This document shows, piece by piece, positions 33,801-47,079 of a stretch of 64,000 nt of DNA. Each line of letters starts with the position of its first letter. The first letter of the stretch is position 1. Made by a program: the position numbers and the translations under genes. The notes under the pieces were generated by a model, which was not told the DNA's origin, did no database searches, and saw only the letters and a list, made by a program, of their open reading frames with translations. Source of the DNA: Eutypa lata (lineage: Eukaryota > Ascomycota > Sordariomycetes > Xylariales > Diatrypaceae); NCBI GenBank assembly GCA_022661535.1, contig JAKULF010000004.1, forward strand, positions 1,178,001 through 1,242,000, given 5' to 3'.

Positions 33801-36800
33801 TAATGGCCAAGAGGTTGGGTTTCGCTATCAGGGCGTAGTACGTGGAAGAAAGATCTATGAAGTGGACATTAGAAGAACATGGGACGCGTAACGCTTCTAT
33901 GCCAGGCGCGCGAGAAAAGATCGCATAGGTTATCAATCGTCGTTGGTTTATGACTTGATACACTCAGTACGATCCCAACTCGTCAATGGTCCCAAAATAC
34001 ACTAAATTGATGGGGAACCAAGGACCACTCAAAGCCTGCGGAAACCAGGCCGCCAAGCATCTATGCATATGCTACGTACGCTCTCCAAGAAATCATTACG
34101 CGTTCGTTTACGCATCCGTGAGGCTCGTCGAGTGCATTTAAGCATCTCTGCAGGAGTATGATACATCAACACCTCACTCTATAGGCAACGTCGTCTTGTC
34201 ATGGGCCACACGCCGCGAGCTTGTATAATGCCATGGATCAGTTCAGGGGAGGTAGGGAGATCCACGAAGCGTATCTTCACCTCCGTATACATCGCAACAA
34301 CCTTCCTTTGAGGACTACCGCGGGTAGAAAAGCACCCCCTGCACGCACGTCGGGAAGATCATTAATCAACACGGCGCCAACAAGTCCGGCGGAACCGGAA
34401 GAGGTTCAATGGGGGCTGCAGCAGGTTTAGACACCGTTCTGGTGCCAAGTTCGTCAACGTAAAGATACAGCGACTTATTGGATTGCCTGGAGTGTCACCT
34501 GCTGTCCCCCCCCTCTCACGAGCACTCTGCGCGGAGACATCAGCGGCGTTTGATATTTTTTCGGTGGTGGTAAACCAGCAGGAGCGGCAGCGGGGGTTGC
34601 GTCCGTGTTTCGGGTAGCGGCCCCCCTCCCGTCGTCCGACGACATACCTACATATGTAGAGATGGAGGTACGTAGGGGAGACTTGACCTTCTCCAACAGT
34701 CTGCTCCAACAGCCAGCCAGTCGCGCAGAACATGAACAATTTGGTCGATGCGTGCGGCTGGGGGAGCACAGAATAAAAAGGGAAGAAGAAAAAAAGTCCA
34801 CACGATCAGTCAGTTGGTCGGTCGTGCTGCTTGTCGCTAGGAGTTATATTAGAGCGTGACGATGTCTGGAATGTGCTTCGAGGCAACGGCTTGGCAGTAT
34901 TTCTCGTTTTCTTATCCTGGCTAAGTTCAATTCACACAGGCATTGGCGACCTGCACCGACGAGTCATTTTTGGACAGCGAAGAACGGATGTGGTTCAAAT
35001 GTTCAGGTTGCAATGTAGGTTACAATGGGTGGTCATTGAGCTTCTTGGCAAGACGGACAATGTTTGTCTGAAATGTGGCACATCCCAGTGGCAATGAACA
35101 CACCGTACTACGCCCCCAAACTCGCATAGTAGTCTTGGTAATGAACATGCTGTGTAATGAGCCAATGCTCCCTTCTCCTCTCCTTGGCATCGTCGTACTT
35201 CATTCCCCCCTCTGACGACTTCGATTGAGCGGGAGGGCCAGTTGCAAGTCGCTAATGGAGCATAACTAGAGTACACGATGGGGTAAAGAGTCTCAGGAAG
35301 CGGTCTATAACCGAAGGTGATGATATAATCTGTCTCGCCGCTTAAAGACAAACATTCTAGAGGCGTCTGTCACTCGCAATGTCAAGAGAGAGAAGCCATT
35401 GTCTCTTATGGGTTCAAAAATCGCCAAGGACAACTTATTGGTTGTGTGTCTTAAGCCGAGAGTGCCAAGTGCTGTCGGTCCGACACGAAGCTTTTCAAAA
35501 GATCGATCTGCAGGTCATCGATCACTTGGCAGGGACGGCAATTGCTTCTTGGCAAGATGTGAAGAGCCGGAGACAAATGTTGGCGTGAGTTCACCATTCC
35601 TCTCCTAGATCGGCTAGCTAACTATGTATGCTGCTATGTAAAGAGTAGAGAGTAGACGACTCCCGTCACATCCTCTTTCCGTACGGCATCGGTCGGTTAA
35701 CCAAATAACTTCGCCGTAGCTTCTCTCTGTAGACGATACACAAAAGCCTGCGAAACACACACCTCGTGAGCAAGCCCATCATCTCAAACGAGAAAGGGAG
35801 AACCGGGGAACTAGAAAAGCACCAAGAACGCCACAGGTTTGAGGTATTTTCTTCGTCCTTGGTCCTTTAGAAGGGGAATGGACTCGTAATAATTCATAGC
35901 CCGAACAATGCCAATACGTGGCACTGCAGCTGCGCGGCGTAGTCAATCTCCCGTCAAGGCTGGGGAAGTCTGATTCTTCGATTATGTTGGCCGAAGATCT
36001 GACTTGGCGCATAGGTCTGGGGGTTCCCCGTAGGGAATTTCGATCTTACATACTTTGTTGCCCAGGCAGGCAGGCAGGCAGCCCGGTAAATGCCGTTTCG
36101 ACACCCGTCTTGGCTTTTGTGTCTGAGATAGAAACCTAGCAGCAGCAGCAGCAGCCAGCGAAAGGAGAAAAAGGGAGGCGGGCCAAGAGACGAGTAAATA
36201 ACTCAGAGCTATGGCAACTTGAAACTGTTCTGCATGATCCCAATCGGAAACTTCCCATTCGCGACGAATGAGTCTTAGGGGCGACGTGGTAAGTGAGGTG
36301 AGGCAGGCACACGACCATTTAGACATGGATGGTAACTATACTTAGTATTTATTATTAGCGTGGGGAAAAAAAAACCTGGAGAACTTCGCCCGCCCCGGGG
36401 CTGTAGAGAAGTGGACACGCGCGGTCCGATCCTGTCTTGCCTGCAGCCACAGCGCAGCAGCAGCAGCGCGCTGCTGCTGAAAATATCTTCTAGCGGTAGA
36501 GGTTCGCAGGGCTTGTCAAGAAATGGACGAGTCGGCCGCTGCCAAGTACGCATACGGCAACCACTCTGCCACTCTGAACCCAGATCATCAAGGGTTGCTG
36601 CGGTTGGTGAGGCGTGGTTCCCTAGACGAGGATCCTCCTAAAAAGCTTATTCACCGCCAGTTAACTAACTAGGTAACTTGAATCCAATTCGTAAGAGAAT
36701 CAGATAATCCCAGCGTTCTATGTACTCCGGTTAGCTGTAGCATCGCCATTATAAGAATAGCAAGCAATAATAGGTATGTTTGTATGGATGGATGGATGTA

Positions 36801-39800
36801 GTCGATACCAGGCGAGCCGTGAATCAGGACGTTTCACTCGCGGTAGCTGTTTTTGGCGAAAAGGCGCTTAGCCTAGCTGGATTTGATTGCTCATGCTCAC
36901 CCTTTCATTAACTAACGGCGGTTCCGTTCGTTCAGAGACGAACGGACCGTTTCCTATACTGTCGTTGACGCCAAGTCGAGCAGGAGTTAGATAATATGAA
37001 TAACCGACTTCCAATTTGGAATGAAGGGCGTTGCAGAGTCAAAATATGCCAGCCACCCAGCCTGCGGGCTAACTACTTAGGCTTACGCAGGGCACAAGGC
37101 TAATGTCGTTGACAAGACACCTGCCGATCCCGTGTTCAGCCAAGAGCCGCAAAAAGCTGACTGCCTGGTTAATTTGCCATACGCCGAGGCTCTCACAATT
37201 TGGTAATTGTCCTCGCTCTTCGGCTTGGCCCATCTATTTGTTAGGCTCGTGGCCCGGGCAAAAAAAGCTACATAACTATGTGCGTACGTGTTTCTTGCAA
37301 ATGTTCCTCATCTCGGGAGCCAAGACGGCTTGGTGCGCATCAATTAGAGATTGGCCCTTTCCTCCCATGCTCTGTTTCTCCAGCTAATGCAGGAGTAACT
37401 TGCAGTTCGAGGTCACGCGATGGTAAAGGCTCTCCACGTACATGATGACAGGGCTTAGCTACAAGGGAGGGAACCTCCGTTTTGGGACACATGCAGGATG
37501 GAGCGAACCAATCTTGATTGGCATGTCGTGCCCCCAAATGCGTGGGGGAGGGGACGTGCTTCTGAGCATTGTGTAACGTGAACATTGGATTGGGTCGCTT
37601 GGGCCCCATGGGTAATCATCGAATTTTGCGGGATGCCAATTTGGATTGAACCGACCTCGTCATCGTGGGGAGAAGAGCGCTAACTAAGACACCTTCCCCC
37701 ATGTTTGTTACAGTAAGTCCGAACGCGAGAGCGTGCATCTGATATTGTAAGCCGGTGTTCTTTATGTTCCGTCAAGTTCATGGGACCCGGCTTGCGCTCT
37801 AGAAGACCTGGCCTTGCGAACAAATGGGAGCGAGGACAGAAAATTCTGTTGTGTATTGTACAGTAACGTGAAAATGCCTGCCAAGCACATGCCTGCCAAG
37901 CTGTGGGAAATCCAAATAATGGCATCGGCGCAATTAGTTACGAGGATCCTATCGCTTGCGCCTATCATCAGGCAGCCAATGGCAGCTTCTAAATACATAC
38001 ACATGTAAGCATTTATAGAGGTTTTACGAAGTAGAGATCAGACATAATAGTCATAGTGGCCATAGGTAGTAGCGAACGCAGATCATTTCTGATGGCAGTA
38101 TATGAAAGCACCTGTGCTATTTCTGTCGTATAACGTGGGCCAAGCAGCAGCGTATCAACATACCAAGTCACAAATATACGTACAAAAATGGCAATAGTTA
38201 CACTGGGATTCTGCATGTATGCACCGTGAAATCGGTTACCTTATGTCCATGAACGGTAACATCATACAGTAATCGGGATCTGAATAGATGTTGTTAAGTC
38301 GACATCGAGATGTTGGATTTTCCGATACATCTCCACAGCCTAGATAGATAGTCAGATGGTACGTAAGTTTTGCCAACGTAAGTCAGACAACACTGCCATA
38401 TTTTGATGTTCACTGGGTTCGAATTGCACTTGGTTAGCTTATGGATATATGTCGGCTGTTGATGTAGATCTGAGGCATACGCATACACTATATCGAGGGA
38501 CTGATCCTGGTTCTTGGCGCGTCGTCAACTTGTCAATTCGCTGATGGCCTTCGCAAAGGGTCGACGTTCTAGGCTATTGTATTATAGCGTACAATGTGTA
38601 TGTAGTAGGAGCCCAAAGTAGTGGGAGCCAAGATGCTAAACCTGACGGTTTCGATTGGGTCGCCAGTCGATTGACAGATCGACGTAGATAGCATGAAACA
38701 GAGCATCTGCGTCCATGTGGTAAAAATCGCCCATGTCTCCCTTTTCTCTTCGCTGTTCCCTGGTGGAGAAAGGCCACATCATGAATGTGATTACACAGGC
38801 GCGCGTCAAGCTACGTATTGGTGAACTGTCGCCGATAGTCAATTTATCGTGTCGGCCCAAAAGGCTCGGCGCAATGAGAAAGAAACGAGTGGCTGTTCCG
38901 TTGCTACGCAATTACCCAGTGAGTGCATTGTCCTACAGAAGGAATGTGAAAAGTCTGAAGGGGTTGTGTTCATCTTCCAAGCCGGCTGATTCCAAAGCCA
39001 AGCCGGAAAGGCAGATGAGAATATATAAAGGGGTGGCAGCTTGTCCAACCTGAGGAGAGGCACAACGCGCGTGTAATCAAGCAACCGTCTATCTTTGAAT
39101 GAATGCTTTTCGTACGGTCAGTATCAGATAATGTAGCGACGCGGTAGATTTGAAATCCCCAGCCCGGTTGTAGTTTGATAGAATAGCACATGGATGTGGT
39201 AAAAGCATTCTCCGCCGGCCGGCTTTTGTCCCGAGGAGTCGAGCTTGTGAGACCACCGGCGAATGGCCCGAAATAATGGAGCCTACCCTCCCTCACAACA
39301 GATATGACGCATTTTCCGACCCCGACAGATGGTGTCCCGGTTTCTCAAGCAGATGAACACTTGGGCAAGACCAGGAGTGGCCTGCTAACTAGTCCGAAGT
39401 TTGCCGTTAGATGCTCGGGTCCATCGAGTGTCACCGTTGAACGAATCCTTCCGAATATCTTAAACTGCACATTTAAGACCAATGACATAATCTAGCAGCG
39501 TCGCCGCTACCACGCCTGCATTAGAAAACAGCGACTTTCGTCAATATGAACGTCAGGTCGGTGACCGAAGTGGAATACTTATTAGTTGTTCTGACTACCT
39601 ACTTTAGATAGTAGCTGGGCAGGCTTGGGTGCAGGAAAAAAAACTTTGTTAATTTGTTGGAGAGAGACCTACCTCTTAAGGTACTTATTACATACCTATG
39701 TACATACCTACCTAAGTTACGTAGCGCGGATCCCATTTTGCCCTTAATCGGTTTCTTATGATGTGAGACGGTCTCTTCGTATTACCCATACTAAGCCATG

Positions 39801-42149
39801 GCATTTCTTGGGATTTCTTGGAACTCTTGGAACTCTTGGGCTGATGATCATCTAGATTCCATAGACGCGGCAATTCTTGGGAAACGGAGACAATCCGGGA
39901 CGGATGGAACTAAACAGCCTCGTTGCACAGATCTCAACGGCGATCAAACCATTGTTAACAGCCAACGGGAGAGCCGCCTTAACTGCTTAACGATTTCCAA
40001 GTATGCGGATCTGCGCCTTACGCCTGGGACTATTCGGTATTATTTAGTCTTGGTATTTGTTTAAGATAGAGCATGACAAAATACGTCAAACAATGATGAA
40101 GAATTACTTGGGCCCTCAGTAGTCCCCTACATACATAGCTAGATCAAAGTTGGGTTAACTCAAGGTTCGGCCCCAGACCCGGACGAAGGGTCATTACTTG
40201 AAAGCCAGTCAACCGCCTCATTATAACATAATTACCAGGATTGTATTAGGTTTATTACTCATTCGTTTCCATTCACTTTGTGAAGTACTTTAATTGTTAA
40301 GATAAACTTGGGCTTCAAGTTTGTATCGCATCTTATGTACACATTCTTCATGACTGCACGATCTAGCCTTCTCTCGCAACGGACGGCCTCGATCCTGTAA
40401 GTTGGATTGCTTGTCCCAGCTAATCTATGAAACAATCAATTGTACATGAAGTAAGCGCCTGGCAATATACTTGGTAAGACGGACTGGAGATACTCGTTGA
40501 GAACATACCTCGGTCATTAAGGGTCCCGTACAAGTGGAACCGTACAATACATAAAGTTCTGTACGTAAGGTTACGGTAGGCGGGTTGTGTATGTACATAC
40601 ATGCATACTTACATCGCTCTACACACACTTTCATATGCAGATACATACATGTATGTAGCTATTTCTTTTCCTTCCCCTTGTCACACTCAATTCACATTTT
40701 ACTCGGGCAGTCAAATTTACATGCCAGTATCATCCCGCATTCCTAAGACGTACCTACATATTCAAAGCATAAGAATTAAGTTATGGGTAAACCCATAACT
40801 CCAACTTTCCTGTGATTAAGCCCTCCCAGCCGGCGCCTTGGAACCTATGACCAATTCAAGGGGGTAGTACAGCAGATACACCTCCTAGTTGCAGGTAGTT
40901 ACCATAAATCTCCTAGTTAGCTAAGACATGGCAGAGGAGAGCATCATCTGTATGGCAGTTCACTTAAACCGCTCTTAATAGTTCATTTGTATACCTACAA
41001 TACTTGTTGCCCTTATGGGCAACTACATATGTATGTACGTAGAGAGTCTTGCCAAGTCTAGGCAGGCCAAGCTGGGGTCCCCATCTTGAAAAGCGCGAAT
41101 AACTGCTAGCAGCTTTTGAATATGTACGTGATGCTGTGGGACTTTCTCTATAACTGAACCCTCCACATTTCCCCCCGTTTCGTCAACATTATGAGAAACG
41201 TTATTAGTTCGGCGCCCATTAGTTCATTCAAGGTATACGCTACCTTACCCAGTACATCCACATCGACATAATAGTTTTGTGATGTGGATCCTGAGGGACC
41301 GCCGCCGCCCATTCACTGGAGTCTCACATTCTTTAAATTGCGCACCTACGAACAATATGCAAATAAATATGTATGTTCCGTTATTGCTCTACCGTCTCTA
41401 ACTGGCACTGGGACAGCGGGCTTGGGTTTGGTCTGCGTATGAATAAATAAATATTGAGTACGTATAACAATGGAGAAAGTGTATAAGTTAATACATTAGG
41501 TAGCTTGGATTCATGATATTACCCATTTGATGTGAATACCTGCCCTTCTTCTTAGGCCTTGATATAGATATCCTCATTGCCCACCACGTTGGCTCAAAAG
41601 TCCGTCCCAAATCCCCATCCCATCCCACTCACACCTACTCACACCCCCCCTTGACTCCATCGTATGTATGGGCCAACGCCATCCTAGATCCTAAGTGTGC
41701 CCTATCAACACCTGTATCCTGGATCGGGACGCATCTGCAGCACCCCTACAACTGGGCCCTTGCAAGTGTTGTGTAGTAGGGACACCCCCCTCTTCGCCAG
41801 GACTCGCCTATCCAGAGTAAGATCAACAAAATACCAACTTCTAACTACGAAGTATACTCGTGGCTCCGTACCACTTCTCTTGTTCCGGGATTTATATCAG
41901 ATTCGCCCCCGGTTACTGATTCTCTATTATCTCTCCTTTCGTCTTGGCAGCAGATCTCACAGCAACTCAGTTCTATCTTGGCTCTTGTCGAACAGTAAAT
42001 GTGCTGCACGACATTGCATATATCCAAAGAGCCATAATTGCCCAGCACAGTCAGTTGCTGCATCGAACATTCGAAGAAGGAGTCTGCCAAGACGATGACC
42101 AGCACCTTAACCTTTACTTAGCCAAAGGCAGAGCGAGCCCACCCACCTA
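30811..42149. other. 11 kb gene-free stretch
   Basis: No open frame longer than about 145 codons and none with recognisable family features on either strand. Contents seen: CAG/CTG tracts around 36141-36158 and 36455-36480, a 9-10 bp tandem repeat around 39801-39840 (units of ttcttggg or ctcttgga), scattered TACCTA-type tracts (39680-39720, 41020-41040), and a TATA-like element near 39021 with no gene behind it. No long terminal repeats or transposase remnants were recognised by eye; old, heavily mutated ones would be missed. Confidence 0.45.
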
Positions 42150-43229
42150 TCTACCTTTCTCGAACTTTTTATTTCTCTTCCTTCCCTATAAACCTACTTT
42201 CAACTCTTTTCAACCAACTCACCATTGTGATATATATCAAGTCTTTACTCAGCATCTTACAATCTTACGTGCCAGCTGATCTTGATGCTGTCTTCATAGT
42301 GGGAATGGTTGACTCAGACTACCTACCGATATCGACTACCTCCTTCACTACCTTCAGCTGTGAACGGAAACAACACATAAAACAGAGAAGCAGAAGGAAA
42401 CCGTGAACACCCAGCAACTGTTGAATCTCATATCCATTCGAAACATTGTCAGATTCGGCTCAGTCCAGCGAATTCTGGTGGTCTTGTTAGCTGCAGCTTG
42501 GCTAGTCGTTGTTTTTATTAGTCAGAGGTTTGTTTGTGTATAGCGGATGTGTTTTGTATGACGCTCGGGAATCAGTACCTGAAGGATACATTACATTGCA
42601 ACATAACCTACATCGACTTTAACCTCCGAATACCGATATAACACCAGCAAGTTGGTGTTATTAGTCGTTGAATCAATCGCACCGAAATTGAGAAAAACGA
42701 GAGACCGGGCGCTCGAACCACCGACGCCACCCACTACGAAATCAACCAACCAAGTCAGCCCAGGCGCCGATTGTCCCCCCCCCTCCTTCTCCGACGCTAC
42801 CAAATTACGCCGAACCGAAACCCACTATAGCAGGTATTCGTACCATTCGTACCTATAGGTAGTGACAAAAGTACGACGCTGGAATTCACTGCAACACTGC
42901 AACACTGTAACTGCAGGGTCGTCCGCTGCTGCATACGCCCGCAGAGAACCGAACCTCGAATATCGAGGTCAATCCAGACAAGAGGCTCCCAAGTACCAAG
43001 ATTCCAGGACCAAAATTTTCCAGGAATCCAGAAGAAAGGTCTCCCAGCTTTTAGGGCAGTCTGCAGGCGGGAAAAGGGCCTTCTGAGCGGCTGCGGTCAT
43101 CACATCACCCACTACTAGCTAACAACTTCTTAAAAGGGGATCTAACTCTCCAACTTAGCTACCTATAGTTAGGGCGCTAAGAGAAATAAACAGGGGGCAA
43201 AGACCACCACTGAGAACTAACTATCAGCC
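42150..43229 (+). promoter_or_regulatory. Probable promoter and long 5' leader of the HAL/SAT4-type kinase
   Basis: The pyrimidine-rich block at about 42150-42230 looks like a fungal transcription-start region. It is followed by about 1 kb of non-coding sequence with short upstream ATGs before the kinase start at 43230. A long regulated leader is inferred, not shown. Confidence 0.35.
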
Positions 43230-46200
43230 ATGGCAGGGCCACAACCAGCCTTAACAATTGGCGCTACCAGCACTAGCCCCATGCCAATAACGACGAATTC
43301 GTCAAAGTTGGACCAAGCCAGCAACCAAGCCAGCATTCCCAATTGTTCCCCTCCAGTGTCATCGCCTTCCACCGGAACCCACCACCACCAACAACAGCAG
43401 ACAGGTCAGTCAGTTGCTTTCTTTACACCCGTCGTATTTAGTCACTTCACATTTTTTACATCCATTCATCCATCCATACAAATTACATTATTTGTCCTCG
43501 TGCTGTTATGTAATTATTATTAGTAGAAAGAAGGATTCTAATATGTATTTCCTCGTTAATTATTTTATTAACGAGTTATTCTTTGTTTCTCTTTTCTTTA
43601 ATTTTCCCAAACACCTTGACAATTAGTCATAGGGCCTAAAACCGGGTTGCTGTGCATTTTTCTAGAAAGCATCCAGCGGTCTGGTTTATCTGCACAACAG
43701 ACGTCATTTTTACTCCTAACCCGCCCATCATTCACACCTTCGTCATTTTGCTTTGATTGCTCTCCTATTACTCACCTGCAAAGATTTCTCCGTCTGCTTG
43801 GGTACTTACTTATTTATATACCTATTTAACATCTTATATTAACTTGCCCTACAATTAGAATTAAATAATAATTGCTACAATAACACCACCAACAATTGTA
43901 GCTACAACAATACCTACAATCCTGCACTCCTTTCTTTGCGGCGTCATCCAACAGACTTGTCCACCTCGATTCCTGAAGAATGCGACGAGGAAACTAACCC
44001 CAGTGAATCGTCACCTAACGAACCTCTTACACCTGTAAGTGGGAGGCAGTCGCGCGATTTCCAACACTTGGAACAACACGACATCCAAATCCGAAACTAC
44101 CGAGATTCAATTTCCAGCTCCAGTGCTATATCAGGAAACGGCGATCATGATGATTCCGTAACCCGGATTCATATCAAGGAACAAGTTGAGAGGCCTCAGT
44201 TATCTCTAGATACAAATTCTCCTACTTCACCACTTACACCGAGGGCTGTACATGCAACTCCCACTGCAACGGTAACAACTCCTCTACCTAGAACTAGTGT
44301 TACCCCACCACCACCACAGGGCGATCTCGCTGCTGTCAATTCTACCACTACCATCAACGCTACTACCGCTGATACCAACGATATCCCTACCCCCACCCCT
44401 ACCCCTACATCTGCTGCGACCACTAAACTATCGCGGCCACCACCACAACCACAATTGTTGATTCCCGGCGCCGCGCCTCAGGAACAAGCCGATAATAAAT
44501 CCCTCATATCGCAATCCGACCAGGCTAGCATTCGAGATTCGGATATTCCTCCAACACCATTGCAGCGTTCCAGGTCTCGACAGTATTCATCGTCTAGTAT
44601 AAAGAGCTTCAGGACTTTATTTAGTCACAAGCGTGCGAATTCTAGCGTTACAGCAGCCATGGCCAGTAGCACTAGTATCGGTACTACCATGACGTTTAGA
44701 GAGCCCAATTATAACGGGGGCGCATCTGAGACCAATCTTGCATCTACCAATAAGGCAACACCCAGCAGTGTCCCTATAAACAGGCGCTTCTCCTTCCAAA
44801 AGTCTTCAACAACCACAAGATCCAATACGCCACCGTCGCCAAGTTCTTCCACTGAAAAGAATGGCAAGTCGGGTCTTGTTTCTATGTCTATGCCATCCGC
44901 AGGTGACTTTCTCAGCAATAACACTAAGAAGCACCGAGCACATACGGGGCTATCGTTCCGGGGCCGTGCTGTCAATTTCGTAACTCACGCGACAAGTAAC
45001 CCCAAACCGCAACGAACTAAGAGTTTAGAACGAGCAAAACGGCAACAAAGAGCAGAAGAGCGTACCGGTTTCAGAGTTCTCCAGCGTCAACCATGGGCAG
45101 CTCCCCCCGATGCTGGGGTCGGCATGAAGGCGAGGAGATTAAGCTTGAGTTTACCCGACGACTTTGCCGTTGATGTTGCGGAGCTTCTCAAGGAGTTTGA
45201 ATACCAGCACAAGATTCTCGGCCGCCATGGGAAACATCTGGGCAAAGGTGCCACCTCCAAGGTAACGTTGATGGTTCGTAAGGGCTCAGTGGGAGAGCTG
45301 GTGGCAGTCAAGGAATTCCGACACAAGAGCTCCAATGAAACGACAGATGAGTACGTCAATAAAATCAAGTCGGAGTTCAGCATTGCGAAGAGTCTTCACC
45401 ACCCGAATATAGTCGAAACCATCCGCCTCTGTACCGACCATGGTCGATGGAACCATGTGATGGAGTACTGCTCGGAGGGTGATCTCTTCGGCCTGGTCTC
45501 GAAGAAGTACCTGAAGGAAGAAGGACGTGATGTCGACCGCCTCTGCTTATTTAAGCAGCTTTGCCAAGGAATCAACTATCTGCACACGAACGGTATTGCT
45601 CATCGTGATATCAAGCTCGAGAACTTGCTCATTACTAAGGACAGCAAACTGAAGATCACGGATTTCGGCGTGTCTGAAGTCTTCACGGGTATCCACCCAG
45701 GTCTACGGGAAGCCGGCGGTCAGTGTGGTCAGGGGATGGGTGAAGTTCGTCTATGCAAACCTGGAATCTGCGGTAGTCTTCCATACATCGCGCCTGAAGT
45801 CATTGCCAAGAAGGACGACTACGATCCTCGTCCATTGGATGTTTGGAGTTCCGCCATTGTCTTGATATATCTAACCTTCAGTGCTTGTCTCTGGGAAAAG
45901 GCTGATGAAGGATCTTCCATAAGTTACGATCAGCTTGTGACTGGCTGGAGAAAACTCGAGGCTAAGAAGGTCGAGGATCCTGAGGGACTGCGAGATTCAT
46001 ACCCCAAAATCGCAGCCTTCGAGTTCGCGCTCAGGCCCGCATCTCTCAAGCGGCTGATTCTCCAGATGTTACATCCCGATCCGGCAAAGAGGATTACGAT
46101 GAATGAGGTCATCACGAACAGATGGGTGAAGAGCGTCGAGTGCTGCCAATTGGAGAGCTACGAGGACCCCACCAAGTTTATCGATGCCTCTAAGAAGAAC

Positions 46201-46302
46201 GCCACTAAAGGCGCCACGGGCAAGATCTTCTGCCATAATCATCTGCCGCCCCAAGCAACCGGGCACGGCTTACCTCCGATGCCAGGCAAGCCTGGCTATT
46301 GA
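43230..46302 (+). CDS. HAL/SAT4-type serine/threonine protein kinase
   Basis: Two exons, 43230-43404 and 43955-46302, separated by a long 550-nt GT-AG intron in matching phase; 840 aa. Exon 1 gives MAGPQPALTIGATSTSP and ends in a His/Gln run; exon 2 continues TDLSTSIPEECDEETNPSESSPNEPLTP. About 450 N-terminal residues are Ser/Thr/Pro-rich and probably disordered. The kinase domain begins near 475: glycine loop LGKGATSKV, catalytic Lys511 in VAVKEF, HRDIKLEN (608-615), DFG (628-630) and APE (671-673), all intact. The spaced GQGMGEVRLCKPGICGSLPYIAPEV activation segment and the tail GHGLPPMPGKPGY match fungal SAT4/HAL4/HAL5-like kinases, which in yeast regulate potassium transport and nutrient-transporter stability. 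Homologues have such a role only by analogy here. Confidence 0.9.
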
Positions 46303-47079
46303 TACGATAGCGCTCTGCCGCATCCTCATACTTGAACGAAACACGTACAATTTTCTTCCCATGCACAGTTATGATGGGTACTTGTTTATACACTGGCGTT
46401 TTGTGGCTTGGTCTTACGCATAGTACGGGGAATACTGCCCCGTCGGTCGGGCGGTGTCAAGCGGGTTTTACATTTGGTCCATTTTTATTATTATTCTTGT
46501 CACAGGGGATCGTATACCTACAGCGAGAAGGTGCCAGCACCGTACATACTGACCCATTTCTTACCTCTTGTTACCTCTTGTTTTCCTTTCTCTGTCCAAA
46601 TGAAACCCTTCCGTAGCGCTCTCAGACAGGTTGGGTTGTATAATGAAGCAGACATTCTAGATGCACTATATACCTTTTTTTACTATTTTCTCATCACTTG
46701 CATTGTGGGTGGTTGTAACGTCATTAAAAAAAAATCCGACGGGCGGCGGTGGTAGCACAAGGTTAACAGGAGGGTTTGGCGAAAGCTAGTTTTACAAGAT
46801 AGCTAGCTAATTAGACGGGAGGGGGTTTATACATAAAGCGCGGTCTTCGAGTTTTGAGACCTCCTAACCCAACATGTGAAAAAGAACATGTGCTCAGCTC
46901 AGCTGAGAAAGAGAGAGCCGAGGGGAGGCAAGGGAGGAATAGAATTACCTAGTTGAGCTAATGGGAAGAAGGTGATTCGGTGGTTGGGTAATACTGGTGT
47001 TTTCCTCGAGGACTTCTCGCAGCCAATGAATTCATTCACCTCACCTGACCTGGCCCGGTCCATTAGTTTAGACAATACA

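Noticed and set aside
33529..33963. 144-codon minus-strand frame in the gene-free stretch
   Set aside because: Starts with GTG and has no domain features.
42700..42740. tRNA-like T-loop (gttcgag on the minus strand)
   Set aside because: The flanking bases do not form the T-stem and no A box or acceptor stem fits.
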